64,000 nt of DNA from Panax quinquefolius (taxonomy: Eukaryota; Streptophyta; Magnoliopsida; Apiales; Araliaceae): positions 62,001 through 126,000 of the forward strand of contig JAINUW010000599.1 in NCBI GenBank assembly GCA_020205615.1, in the 5' to 3' direction. The position numbers and the translations under genes were made by a program. The notes under the pieces were generated by a model. The model made no database searches and was not told the origin of the DNA. It saw nothing but the letters and a program-made list of their open reading frames with translations. Below, piece after piece: positions 9,080 through 20,045 of this stretch (positions are counted from its first letter, which is position 1; each line of letters opens with the position of its first letter).

Positions 9080-11101
9080 TCCATTCTCCCCTCCCAAATT
9101 TTTTACATTCGGACCCTGTTCAACATTCTGAAGGAGTACAAACTTCGGATGCTAGAGGCCAACGAAAGGATGTACTGGTGTCTCAAAGGTGAATGAGTTG
9201 CCATTCCTCTCTGGGCCCTAAAGTATGGGGTTCGGTTCCCACTGCACAAATGCATATAATCCTTTTTGGGCTTCGTGTGCATCGGGTTAGCACAACTTGT
9301 GCCGAACTCCTACATCCAACTGAAAAGCTTCATCGCCCTCTGCCAAGAACAAGGGATCGCCCCCGGACTAGACTTCTTTTTTGTCTTATTCAGCGTCGAC
9401 AGGTCCAAAAAACCTGAGCTTCGAGAACTGAACCGACAGCCAAATTGAGCTAATTTCATAAAAACTCCCTCCAGCAACAAAGGGTGGCACCCACAATTGA
9501 TCTTCATAAAGGGGACCGACCTCAAGCTTCTCCCGAATTGGGCCACCCCCAAAGACCTCATTGTCAAAGTTTAACGATTCCTGAAGGACCACAAGGATGC
9601 CTTCAAAGAATTCTAGCAAAGATTAAAGATAACCGAGTAGGGACTAAAGGTCTTGTCCAATGAGCCTAGCTCTACAAACACAGATGTAAACCATGGACCC
9701 CGAACCCCTTCATTATTTAAATGCAATCTTCAATTTGTTTTTGAATGATCCTTCTAACTTGTTTTCTTTTCTACAGTAACAATCTTTAAGCCCGATGGAG
9801 TAAAAGAAACCTTTAACCTTCTATCCATTGAGCCCGTATCAATCCGCCAACCCGTCACTAATGAGTCACCCGAAAAAGAGATCATTCCTATATCAGAACT
9901 TTCCACCAGTTCCTCTTCGCCTATAGCACCCCGAACCTCTGCTAACCTCGAACCTTCCACCAAAAAGAGCATAGTGAAGATGGATAGGTTAAAAAAGATG
10001 GCTTTACTGAAAAAGAGCAAAAAGAAGCCTCCGACCAAGGCCCCTCCAAGCCATCCTCTCCGATCACCCCTAAACCTCCCACTGTTCAACCTCCACAAAT
10101 TACCGAACCTAAAGATGCTGAGGAGACCGAAGAGGAAACTCTTGAACCTCTCTCTAAGAGGCCTCACCAAACTGAAGAACCTAGTCTTTATATAATAGAA
10201 GCTACCCCTTCCACAGAACAGACCCCTTCTGCTAAACATTCAAGAGGAGGACCTTCAACATTCTGGCACAAAAACTCCTCGGAGCCATTCCCCTTCGATC
10301 AACTTGAGCATTTTAGGCTGGCCGGAGACGAGGAATGGTTCTGGGGGTACACCTTTGAAGACTACCTTGTCGAGTACGTCAGACATCAATATCAGGTAAA
10401 CTCGATGGATGAAAGTAACCCCTTTATTAACCTATTTTTTTCATGCCTAATATGTATCTCCAATTATTGTAGGCCAACGCTATCCTTGCCGGAGCCATTC
10501 CTCCTATGGCAAAAACCACCAAGAAAGAGGTGCAACTAAGAGTCGAGGTGGAATCGCTTGAGGCTGAGGTCCGAGCCCTGGAATTGGATCTGAAGAAAGA
10601 AAAAGATCATCATGCTGACACCCGAAATGCATTGACAAAGTCCAAACATCAGGCTCATGAGCTCCAAAAATAGCACTATATCCTTCAAAAAGAGTACATC
10701 GGTCTTGATAATCACACCAAATAACTCCTCAAGGAAAGGGAGCTCCTGAATGAGAAGGACAAGGACAAAAAACAAGCAGTTCTAACCCTCGACGGCAAAG
10801 TATCCGACATATATGCCCAAATGATGGAGCTAATGAGGGAAAACACTACCTTAGTGAAGGAATGTGCTAAGCTTAAAGGTCAAAGCTCTATCATGTCCGA
10901 TGAGGCCAAGTAGCAAGTAATCCAAGAATATGAGGAATCGCCCGAACTCACGAAAAAAAATTCATGTACCAGTTCGCCGAAGGGTGTAAAGCTTATAGGG
11001 AAAAAGTTCGGGCAAAGATAATAGCTGCTAGCCTGGATGTTTTTTTCCTCGACTCTTCGGATGAAGATTCTGAGGCTGAAGATGATCCCCCGAACGAATA
11101 A
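9080..11101 (+). pseudogene. Tat antisense extra ORF (gypsy-type transposase-like plus coiled coil)
   Basis: The first part, around 9225-9590, contains FVCIGLAQLVPNSYIQLKSF, IALCQEQGIAPGLDFFFVLF and PSSNKGW. This resembles the plant 'putative gypsy type transposon' domain (Pfam PF04195 family). A Pro/Ser/Lys-rich linker follows (about 9790-10250), then a conserved block with FRLAGDEEWFWGYTFEDYL (about 10310-10390). A long Glu/Lys/Leu-rich coiled coil spans 10530-10915, and there is an acidic tail near 11090. The blocks lie in different frames with several stops, so it is broken. A candidate intron at 10396-10472 joins two blocks. The ORF is convergent with pol, and its N-terminus is lost to the Tekay insertion. 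The function of this protein family is unknown. Confidence 0.72.
10396..10472 (+). other. Candidate 77-nt intron in the antisense ORF
   Basis: The frame ending EYVRHQYQ stops making sense at GTAAAC (10396) and resumes with ANAILAGAIPP just after a pyrimidine- and AT-rich stretch ending ATTGTAG (10472). GT-AG ends, length, U-richness and in-frame continuation fit a plant intron. A similar acceptor, TTTTCTACAG, ends near 9776, but I cannot place its donor with certainty. Confidence 0.6.
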
Positions 11102-11120
11102 TCATTTTTGAACTTTTATT

Positions 11121-11245
11121 TGTAACTTTTCTGATCATTTTGGTTTATAACTTTCCTGATCAATTATGTTTGTAACTTTTTCGATCAATTTTGTTTGTAA
11201 CTTTTCTGATCGGTTTTGTTCATAACTTGTTTGATTAGTTTTGTA
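11121..11245. repeat. 25-bp tandem repeat, five units
   Basis: Units begin at 11121, 11146, 11171, 11196 and 11221, an exact 25-bp period on the theme TGTAACTTTTCTGATCA. The array lies between the end of the antisense ORF and the convergent end of Tat pol, where both transcripts would end. Confidence 0.88.
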
Positions 11246-11439
11246 AAAACATATGAACATAAATGAAGTACAAGGTTTGCCAAAGAGAAATTCTATTTAT
11301 TGTATTGATAAATAAAAGAGTTTACAGAAATGAATGAAATAAAAGAAAGAACTACATAGCTTTTACTGATAATATCTTCTAAATCTCCCAACATGCCATG
11401 TGTTCTTTATCTCTGAAACATCCATTGCTCAAAGTCGGT

Positions 11440-12690
11440 AAGTGCCTAGCTTCGGCATCTCTATCACCTCATATGATCCCTCCCAGTTCGACATTAACTT
11501 GCCCATGTTCTGGGGGCTAGATGCCTCCGTTTCTCGAAGAACCAAGTCACCGACCTCGAACCTTCTTTGGTTCACTTTCTGGCTATAGTGTCAGGCTGTT
11601 CGCTTCTGATAGATAGCCAATCTTACTATAGCTTAATCCCAAACTTCCTCCAAAAGGTTCAAATTTAGCCGTAGGCCATCATCGTTGTATAGTTCTTTGT
11701 ACTGACTGACCCGAAGTGTAGGGGACCCAATCTTAACTGATATAAGTGAATTGGTCCCATAAGCTAATCTAAATGGTGAATCTTCAGTTGAAATCCTCGG
11801 GGTAGTCCGATATGCCCATAAGACGCTAAATAATTCTTTCGGCCAACGCCCTTTCAACTCATCTAACCTTCTTTTAATTCCATTAAGTTGAGTCTGGTTG
11901 GTGACTTCTACTTGTCCATTTGACTGAGGGTGGGCAACCAAAGTCTTTCTATGTTGAATGGCTAACTCTTTTAAAAAAGCTTTGAATTTTGACCCTACAA
12001 ACTGTCTGCCATTATCCGAAACCATGACCCTTGGGATGTCGAACTGATAAACAATATATTCTTTGAAAAACTTCAGACATTCTTGTTTGGTGATCTTCTG
12101 TAAGATTTTGGCTTCTACCCACTTGGTCATGTAGTCAATAGCCATGATCACAAAATTGACTTATCCCTTGGCTTTCGGCAGTGGTCCTAGGATGTCAATT
12201 CCCCATATGGAAAATAGGATTGGAGATAATACCGAATAGAGTTCTTCGGTAGGCTGATGGGGGATAGGGTTATTTAGTTGACACTTAGGACATTTTTTAA
12301 CAAAAATTATTTGCTTCTTGGAAGATAGTCGACCAATAATACCCTTGCCTTAGAATCTTATATGCCAACAACTTTGCCCCCATATGATCTCCACAAAGTC
12401 CTTCATGTACTTCTCGAAGGGCATAGTCAGCTTCTGATGGTGTCAAACACTTGAGCAATGGAGAACTAAAAGCCCTTTGGTACAAATCTCCATCGATAAG
12501 GATGAATTTTAAACTCTTGTGTTTGATCTTCCTTGCATACATGTGATCCGAAGGCAGAATCTCATCGGCCATATAAGATATAAACGGTGTGAGCCAGCAA
12601 TCCAACCTATCCAATACTAAGACATCCATCCTCTGTACACTAGGTTTCTCCAAGATTTCCAAGTAAACTGAGCCACTAAAGGAACTTGCT
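11440..12690 (-). pseudogene. Tat integrase
   Basis: The N-terminal zinc-binding region is visible as REVHEGLCGDHMGA near 12400, but the second Cys pair is damaged by a stop after NNFC. The catalytic core is well preserved at 12151-11633. It shows Asp in MAIDYMTKWVEA, Asp in VMVSDNGRQF and Glu in NGQVEVTNQ. Exactly 35 residues separate the second and third acidic residues, as expected of a DD35E integrase. The end of the core has LWAYRTTPR and PFRLAYGTNS. After a stop at 11633, a C-terminal stretch (FEVGDLVLR, KLMSNWEGSYEV) runs to about 11440. The enzyme would insert element cDNA into the genome; here it is dead. Confidence 0.9.
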
Positions 12691-13100
12691 TCAGTTGTTT
12701 CCAATCGGACTAAGGCATCTGCTACCGTGTTGTCTGACCGATCAACTCCTTGGAAACTATGTGGACTAAAGTAATGGAACTTATCTTTTACCTCAGCCAG
12801 GTATTTGGTCATCCTTGCCCCCCGAGCCTCATATCCTCCTGATATCTGTTAGAAAACCAGTTAAGAGTCACTAAAGATAACCAACCTCTGAACCTGTAAG
12901 CTTCGGGCCAACCGAAGTCCAGCCAAAATTGCTTCATATTCCGTTTCATTGTTTGTGGCTTTAAATTGAAATCATAAGGCTTGTTGGACCCTGAACCCCT
13001 CGGGACTTGTCAGAATAACTCCTGCTCCGCTGTCTTCTGAAGTCAAAAACCCATCCACATAGAGAGTCCATGAGGTTTTCATTGGTTGTGCCTCTATAAC
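12691..13100 (-). pseudogene. Second (archaeal-type) RNase H of Tat element
   Basis: WTLYVDGFLTSEDSGAGVIL near 13070-13010 carries the first catalytic Asp. KATNNETEYEAILAGLRLAR around 12960-12900 has the Glu-containing helix. VIFSDS near 12870 has the third acidic residue, and a terminal VADALVRL lies near 12720. This extra RNase H, downstream of the ordinary gypsy RNase H, is typical of Tat elements. At least two stops interrupt it (after FSDS and shortly after). Confidence 0.82.
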
Positions 13101-13149
13101 CAAACTCACATCCGGCTCTGAAAAAGAACATTCTACTACAAAGTCGGCC

Positions 13150-14340
13150 AAAGCTTGTCCTTTAATCGCCGTTCAGGGATGGTATTCCAAGATAAACTGA
13201 GTCAATTCCATGGTCCATGCAGCAAGCTGACCAGAAATGTAAGGCATGTGTAACACTTTCTTCAATGGCTGGTCTGTATATACCACGACCAACCGACCCT
13301 GGAAGTAGTACTGAAGCTTCCTGCTTGCAATGATTAATGTGTAAACGAACTTTTCCAGGTTTGGGTACCTATTTTCTACATCTCGAAGGACATGGCTGAC
13401 ATAGTAGACTAGGAACTGTTTTCCCCCTTTGTCCCACACCAATGTTGCTCCAACTGCTAACAAGCTTGCTGCCAAATATAAGTATAAGGGTTCTGAAGGG
13501 ATCGACTTCATTAATAAAGGAGTTGAATACAGATAACGTTTGATCCCCTGGAACGCATCTTCACACTCCAAAGTCCATTGAAATCTCTTCTCATTTTTTG
13601 GCCCCTTCAGAGTATCAAAGAATGGTAAACATCCCTCGACTAACCTTGACATGAATCTCTGAAGTACCGCTATCCGACCTGTCAATCTCTGCACATCTTT
13701 GAATGACTTCGGAGATTTCATGTCCAAAATTGCCATGATTTTCTCTGGATTTTCCTCTATGCCCCTCTTGCTTATCAGATATCCCAGAAATTTTCCTGAC
13801 CCTAATCCAAAAGTGCATTTGGTCGGGTTCAGTCGCAGCTTATGTTCTTTGACGGTTTAAAAGCAGTTTTCCAGATCATCAAAATGGCTTCGAATTAACA
13901 TGTTTTTAACAATCATGTCGTCCGCATAAACTTCCATATTCTGCCTAGCTGCATTGTAAACACTTAGTTAACCATTCGTTGATATGTCATCCCCGACATT
14001 GAGCAACCCGAAGGTCATTTTCTTGTAAGCATATATGCCCCAATGAGTAATGAAGCTGGTCTTCGAGATATCCTCTCTCTTCATCAAGATCTGATGGTAC
14101 CCCAATAATGCATCCATGAAACTCAACATCCCATATCCTGAGGTGGCATCAATCAGCTGGTCGATATTGGGTAGAGGATAAAAGTCCTTCAGACGGGCCT
14201 TATTCAAATTTGTGTAATCGATGCAAAGCCTCCATTTTCCGTTCTACTTCTGCACCAACACCATATTTACTAGCCATTCCAGGTAGTCAATCTCGAAGAT
14301 AAAATCTGCCTCCAAAAGCTTAGCAATATTTTCATCAATG
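13150..14340 (-). pseudogene. Tat reverse transcriptase and RNase H
   Basis: The reverse transcriptase region reads IDYTNLNKARLKDFYPLPNI, then GYGMLSFMDALLGYHQI with the first catalytic Asp. The catalytic motif YADD is intact at 13917-13928. The thumb and connection region follows (TKCTFGLGSGKFLGYLIS). The gypsy-type RNase H then occupies 13736-13173, with PLYLYLAASLLAVGATLV and a YTDQPLKKVL segment. Stops occur upstream of WRLCIDY, after the GLLNVGDD region, and between the YADD block and the RNase H frame. It would copy element RNA into cDNA but cannot be expressed intact. Confidence 0.9.
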
Positions 14341-14432
14341 ATTCTCTATCTTTCTGGGGCAAAAATCCTTATTTTTTGTATCAATGGTTTCTTTTTGGGA
14401 TGCACCTTCAACCTGTGCAATGCCACTGATTC

Positions 14433-15190
14433 TTATACCCCTAGAATATCACAAGGTACCCAAGCAAAGATATCAGTATAAACCCGAAGCAGATCGATCA
14501 ATCCTGTTCGAAACAGTTTTGTCAATCCCGAATCAGTCTTTACTAACTTCTCCTTATTCCCTGGGATCAACTCTACTTCCTCTGTCTCCTCAACGGGCAA
14601 GGCGAGTGGCTCCATACTACCTTCTGTAAACAGCTCTATTTTGTTGGCCATAGTCTGCTTATGCTTGATTACCCCAACTCCCGATGAGATCAATGTGTTC
14701 TGATAGCACCTTCGGGAAATATCTAAATCGCCTTTTACCTCCCCAATCTCGTTCGGTATAGGAAACTTGATCTTAAAATGGGGTATAGAAGATACTGCCT
14801 ACAATGCTGCCAGGGTTGGCCTTCATAAGAATGCATTATATGCTGAATCCACCTGGACCACAAAGAATTTGACCATTATTTCTACTTGCTGAGGCATTGT
14901 GCCGAACCTGACAGACAACTCAATTGTGTCTGATATATGCACTGGGTCACCACTGAACCCATATAGAAGACCTTCCTATTCCAATTTCATCTTTTTCCAA
15001 TCTAAATCCAGCCTCTGATAGGCGTGTGTATACAGTATGTTGACCGAAGACCCATTGTCGATCATCATCCTTCTTATATCAACTGGACCGACCTGAGATG
15101 TTATCACCAACACCCTATCATGTGGTTATATTGGATCTATAGGATAGTCCTCATCGGAGAAGGAAATGACTGTCCCTAGTAAATTCCAAT
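14433..15190 (-). pseudogene. Tat aspartic protease and linker to reverse transcriptase
   Basis: Near 15065 the minus strand encodes RRMMIDNGSSVNILYTHAYQ, the retropepsin active-site motif in the form seen in Tat elements. It is followed by LLYGFSGDPVHI and VVQVDSAYNAFL. Downstream, 14693-14433 is an open frame that ends VYTDIFAWVPCDILGV, the segment that normally precedes the reverse transcriptase. In-frame stops are visible after WKKMKLE and NAFL. The protease would cut the Gag-Pol polyprotein. Confidence 0.78.
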
Positions 15191-15399
15191 CCCTTCTGGC
15201 AGATGGTCCTAATACCGATAATACAACATCTAGATGATCACTTCTCTTCTTTTCAGTCACACGATCTACAGAGCAGCCCGAGATTACATCAACTACAGCC
15301 CGAACAGGCTGGCTCTATTTTGGCTGTGTGTCCCGTGTTTGTTCTCTATTGTCCTCTCTCTGCTGTACGTCGGTATTCTCCTGACCTGCTACATATTGA

Positions 15400-16337
15400 A
15401 CCAACTAGCCATTCTGCACATTCTTCTCAATCATATCCTTCAAGTTATAGCATTTCTCCGTGGTGTGTCCCGAAGTCTGATGATATTCACAGAATTTATC
15501 ACGATTCCTCTTTCCTGACTTCGGGGTTTTTGAGCAAGGTTCATAAATAGCTTGTTCTGAATCTACTCAAATATCTTGGATCGATTAGTATTGAGGGGGG
15601 TATAAACTTTGTTGACACTTCTGTTGGTGGTCGGCCACTGCCTGATCCTCCACTATTATAGTTCTTCCTCCCCTGATTGTCTGATCTACCCTGATTATTG
15701 TCCAACTGTGGATAAGCCTGCTAGTCTCGATCTTTAGACTTTTTAAACGACTGTGAGTATGGCTTGAAGTTTCCCATAGCTTCCTCTATGGCGATGAACC
15801 CCTCGGCCCAATGAAAAGCTTCTGTTAGGTCATTGGGAGGATTGATAACTAGGTCTTTCATAAGTTTTTTTGATTTCCCAATGTCCAGACCCGTTGTGAA
15901 AAATCCTAACGCTTGTGGTGAGTTCAATTCTGCCACCAACCCCACTGCCTCTTGAAACCTCTTAACAAACTGGTCGAGGCTTTCATCCGAACAATGCCTT
16001 ACCTGCATGAGAGAAGCAGTTATCTTTTCTCGTCTTCTGTTGCTCCCAAACTTAGCATGGAACTTTTCTCAAGGTCACTCCATGAGCCGATTGATCCCGA
16101 TGCCAAGGTTCCCATCCATTCTCGGGCACTTTTTTCTAAGGTCACAGCAAACATGTGACACTTTGCAGCATCTGAATGTCTGTAATAACTCATAAGTTTA
16201 TCGTACCCATTAGAATGGTCGTACGGGTCTCCCAATCTATCTTAAGTCTCCATTGTGGGCATCTTTTTCTTTGGATCGGTTGTGACCTGATTAATTTCGG
16301 GCATGAACAGTGAACTGGGGCAGCTCGATGATGTTCC
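15400..16337 (-). pseudogene. Tat gag
   Basis: The capsid-like part lies at 16235-15721 in two frames. It contains AAKCHMFAVTLEKSAREWMG, LASGSIGSWSDLE and MQVRHCSDESLDQFVKRFQE, which match the retrotransposon gag domain of Tat elements. A nucleocapsid-like zinc knuckle, CEYHQTSGHTTEKC, lies near 15505-15465. A frameshift near 16020 separates the two capsid parts. A copia-type LTR cuts off the N-terminus at 16337. Confidence 0.85.
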
Positions 16338-16702
16338 TGTTAGGAATATGCATGTGAATGTTGTTCCTTTATTCATATAATTTGATGATGAAGATGATGA
16401 AGTAAATGAATGAATATGCAGATATGTCTGCATTGAAAAACGTTATAAAGTCCTTGAATACATAATAAGAATATATGTATAAGGACTTAGATTGAAATGA
16501 TCAAATATGTTAGGTTGATCATACATGAACAAAACAGCTTTGTAAAGTCCTTCAAAAGAATATGATGTACAAGGACTAAACATAGAAAGATCAATCTTGT
16601 TAGGTTGATCTTATATGATGTAATAGATAGGCCAGACTTATCATTGAACACTGCACCAGCCATCGAGGTCTGCAAGAAGAGTAACTCTCAAAGTTCGTAG
16701 TC
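16338..16702 (+). mobile_element. Copia-type 5' LTR, first part
   Basis: It starts TGTTAGGAATATGCATGTG, the reverse complement of the LTR end at 32960 and of that at 5879. It is inserted in Tat gag after GTTCC (16333-16337), which should be one copy of its target duplication. It contains repeated AGTCCTT and GTTAGGTTGATC segments, also seen reversed at 32690-32830. It is broken at 16702 by a solo LTR and resumes at 20046. Confidence 0.82.
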
Positions 16703-19700
16703 TGTGACACCCCCAAATCTAAGTACTTCATTCCGACAAGATTTGGTGCTCACTATCATACATTCATACTATCTACCCAAATAAAATAATATTTAAACCA
16801 TAAATCCTCCCTTTAAATAGGGCTACATCATTAAATAAAAATCTTCCCAGGTTATCTAACTTTAAACATCATTCAAGTGCGGAAATAAAACTATTACATC
16901 ACATCATTAAGTAAAAGTTTATCATCAAATTAAAAGTCTAACATCATAACAATAATCAAAATTATAAGTCTTCATCACTTGTACATTTTTCCCTTTCCTT
17001 TGCTAGTTGAAGGCTCATCTACCTTCTCAACTTTAGCTGCAATAATAATATATATGCAAGAGTGAGCAAAACAATTGCTCACTGGATATAACAATGAATC
17101 AACAGGAGAATAATAATAATAACTGCCAACGAATAGGCTCATCAAAACTGAATAGTACTCTAACAATGATAATCAGAAACTGGAATCCAAAATATGGAAT
17201 ATATATAACTGAGGGTCATAAGACCATGAACTATGTCCACAATTGCGAGTAATCTTTCAACTCCAACTTTAACAGTTATAAGACTATAAGGACTCCTCGT
17301 ACTTAGGGGGATCAGCCCTTCGTACAATGTATTGTGCACAAACATTTCAACGCTAAGTGTAAATTATCCCTTAATAATAATAGAGTTGTTCATCTCAGTA
17401 TTTAGAGTACAAGTCTGCACCAAAGAAAGTTTGTTTTGGATAAGCTTTCAAGGGTAATTTGAAGTTTAACGAACATCAATTAGAGGACTAGTTGAATCAA
17501 TAGTGTTTAATAACACAACAGTTAATCAGTAATAACATAATATGAAACAATGAATAAGTGTAAGCGAACTAACTATATCTTAAACTCATGCTTAGAAACA
17601 ACTCCAACGCATAAGTATTGAATAACAATAAACATTGCTTGAATAAAATTAAGCTAAGACTATGAATTATTGAATATACATTAAGTAATAGCAAGTTGAA
17701 AATAAAGCTTGCTCATTATGAGAATAGCTTGTGTTAAGTAAATGAGATAAGATAGTTCAACATTAGAATTAAGATTCAAGAAAACTGCATTCATAATATC
17801 CGAATGACAATAAAGAAACTTGTCTAACAATAAACAAGTTAGAATGCATCAATAAATATTGGATTTCAAAACTTGTTCGAATAAAGTTTAAGTCATAGCT
17901 AGTTTGCTCAAATAATGACTAGGAATACAAAAGTTCGCTTAATGAAAGTTTAAAGTAAGAAACTTGCTGAATATAAAAAGAGAAGTTTAGAAACTTGCTC
18001 AATCAAAAGAATAAAGTTACACAATTTAATAGTAGAACTAGCTCAACGAAAGTGTAGAGTTAGAAAACTTGCCTCGAGCGTAAGCTATAATATTAAAATT
18101 CACGTTCACATATACACAGTATTAAAACCACAACATCTATTGGACATACTAATATTTACTTTTCAATATAAAACGCATTACTAGCTAAACTTGTTATTTT
18201 AGCACTAGTCTTATGCTACCATATATATTTCATAATTCCCAAGTGTTAACATCACAACACTTATCTAACATTCATTGTATAAACTAAGTTATCACATAAT
18301 GTGTTCGTAACTTACTAATCACTTTTACAACTTTGAATTCATAATCCACAAAACATGACTCTGTTTAACCTTGTTGTTACATGGTTCTCACATTAACTTA
18401 ACATTAAGCTAAGTTAAATTGAATGCCCAAAGTCTACTTAATTAGCAGACTTCACTATCTCGTGATGTAGTATCGGCGCGCGGTAGTGCTAATTTTATCT
18501 TGGGTTGCAAATAAGCTTTTAACTTGCACAATTTCTTGGCCTTGCGCTTAAGAGACAACAATGGCGGCATTTATGTGATTCCAATTTTTTGAGAACATGG
18601 TTACGACACTTTTCTTAAGCCAACTAACACGAATTTCACCCAGCAAACAGTAAAATTAACACGTACAATTGATACAAAACCATTACAACATGTTTCTTCA
18701 CATATATATCAATATAGAACAATTTTAACAACATTATACTACTTTAATTTCTCAAATTTCTCATTTTCATACATAAACTCACTTTTTGATACTCATCCCA
18801 AAAATCATCACTGTGATTTCAATACTTGACCAAATCACTTCATTCAAATTATGTTATGCTCGTTTCTTAGTGAACTAACATAATCAAGCTTCAATTTACA
18901 ATTTCACATACTAATTAGCCACTAAAATTGATACTTACCTAAGCCATATGACGAACACATATACTGTCAAAAATTTTCTACTGTTAACCAGAATTAGCAT
19001 ACAAATTCTTGCTTAAACATAAACTCTAGTCATCATAAACATATACAATTGCTATTACCAACTATATAAATCCACAATTCAACAATTAATTTTTACAGAA
19101 CATGAGAAAATTCTTGTCGTCCAACACATATACATATATATTATCAAAGTTATAAACATACCTTCAAATTAGCTTGCACAACCTTGCAATTATAGACAAT
19201 TTTCCCAGGTTTCACTCTCAAACTCTCTCAATTCTCTCTAAACTCTCAAACTTAGCGAAACTAGAATGCATAAATCAACTAATAGCCAGTATGCGTAATA
19301 ACAAAGATACAAAACTGATATGGCCATAATAAGCCTCATCAGTTATAACATATAACGTATATATTATAAATATATTATATTTATTATTTTATTTATATTA
19401 TTTAAATTCAAAAATTAGAAATTCAAAAGCCATAAGGCTTTGTTTGGCAAAACCTTTTAAATTTTAAAGAATTAATATATTAAGCCTTGTTTGGCAAAAA
19501 CTAAATTAAACTCATTTATTTTTAATAAACAATTTAGTTTATAATTTATAATTACATCTTATTTATTTGGATTTCCATATCCAACATTAACCAATTAAAT
19601 TAATCACATACCATATTTTAATTAAATATACCATTTTAGCAAATATCACCAAAATTATAATTTTCATTATAACTTTATTTAATAATTTACTATACCATTT

Positions 19701-20045
19701 TAAATTATTAATTAACAATATAACACTTCATGTCATATTACAATTCTCTAAATTATATATTAATTTAATTTATAATATTATCTAATAAATTTATATTCAT
19801 AACTATTTACTAACAACCATCACATCAATAAAATATTTATTCAACAATGAACACCTCAAATAAATATTTATATTATTCAATAAATATTTTAATTTAGAAT
19901 ATTATCTAATAAATTTAGATTCATAACTATTTACTAACAACCATCACATCAAAAAAATATTTATTCAATAATGAACACCTCAAATAAATATTTATATTAT
20001 TCAATAAATATTTAATATTACAATTCGAAATTCCGGATCGTTACA
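16703..20045 (-). mobile_element. Gypsy solo LTR (3.3 kb), TAGTC duplication
   Basis: The segment starts TGTGACACCCCC and ends GGATCGTTACA. On the minus strand it therefore starts TGTAACGATCC and ends GGGGGTGTCACA, like the Tekay-type LTRs here. It is flanked by TAGTC at 16698-16702 and 20046-20050, and it splits a copia-type LTR that is otherwise continuous. No primer site, coding region or second LTR is present. It holds a 124-bp tandem duplication (19767-20014) and diffuse AACTTGCTCAAT-type repeats near 17600-18080. No supported gene lies inside. Confidence 0.88.
19767..20014. repeat. 124-bp tandem duplication
   Basis: The two copies start at 19767 and 19891 and differ at only a few bases. 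Both contain AACAACCATCACATCA and AATGAACACCTC. They lie near the minus-strand start of the solo LTR. Confidence 0.9.

Larger units (their letters stand above)
9080..16337 (-). mobile_element. Tat-lineage Ty3/gypsy element, truncated
   Basis: The minus strand carries gag, protease, reverse transcriptase, RNase H, a second (archaeal-type) RNase H and integrase in that order from 16337 down to about 11440. A plus-strand ORF follows at 9080-11101. The dual RNase H and the extra antisense ORF between pol and the 3' LTR are hallmarks of the Tat lineage. The 5' end is cut at 16337 by a copia-type LTR and the 3' end at 9080 by a Tekay element, so neither Tat LTR is in view. All frames contain stops or shifts. 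Confidence 0.9.

Noticed and set aside
9310..10239. Reverse-strand frames of 77-161 residues opposite the Tat antisense ORF
   Set aside because: The plus strand shows recognisable family motifs and coiled coil. The reverse frames are shadows with low-complexity Phe/Leu content.
15203..15550. Plus-strand frames of 94 and 115 residues opposite Tat gag
   Set aside because: The minus strand encodes the zinc-knuckle region CEYHQTSGHTTEKC, so the plus frames are shadows.
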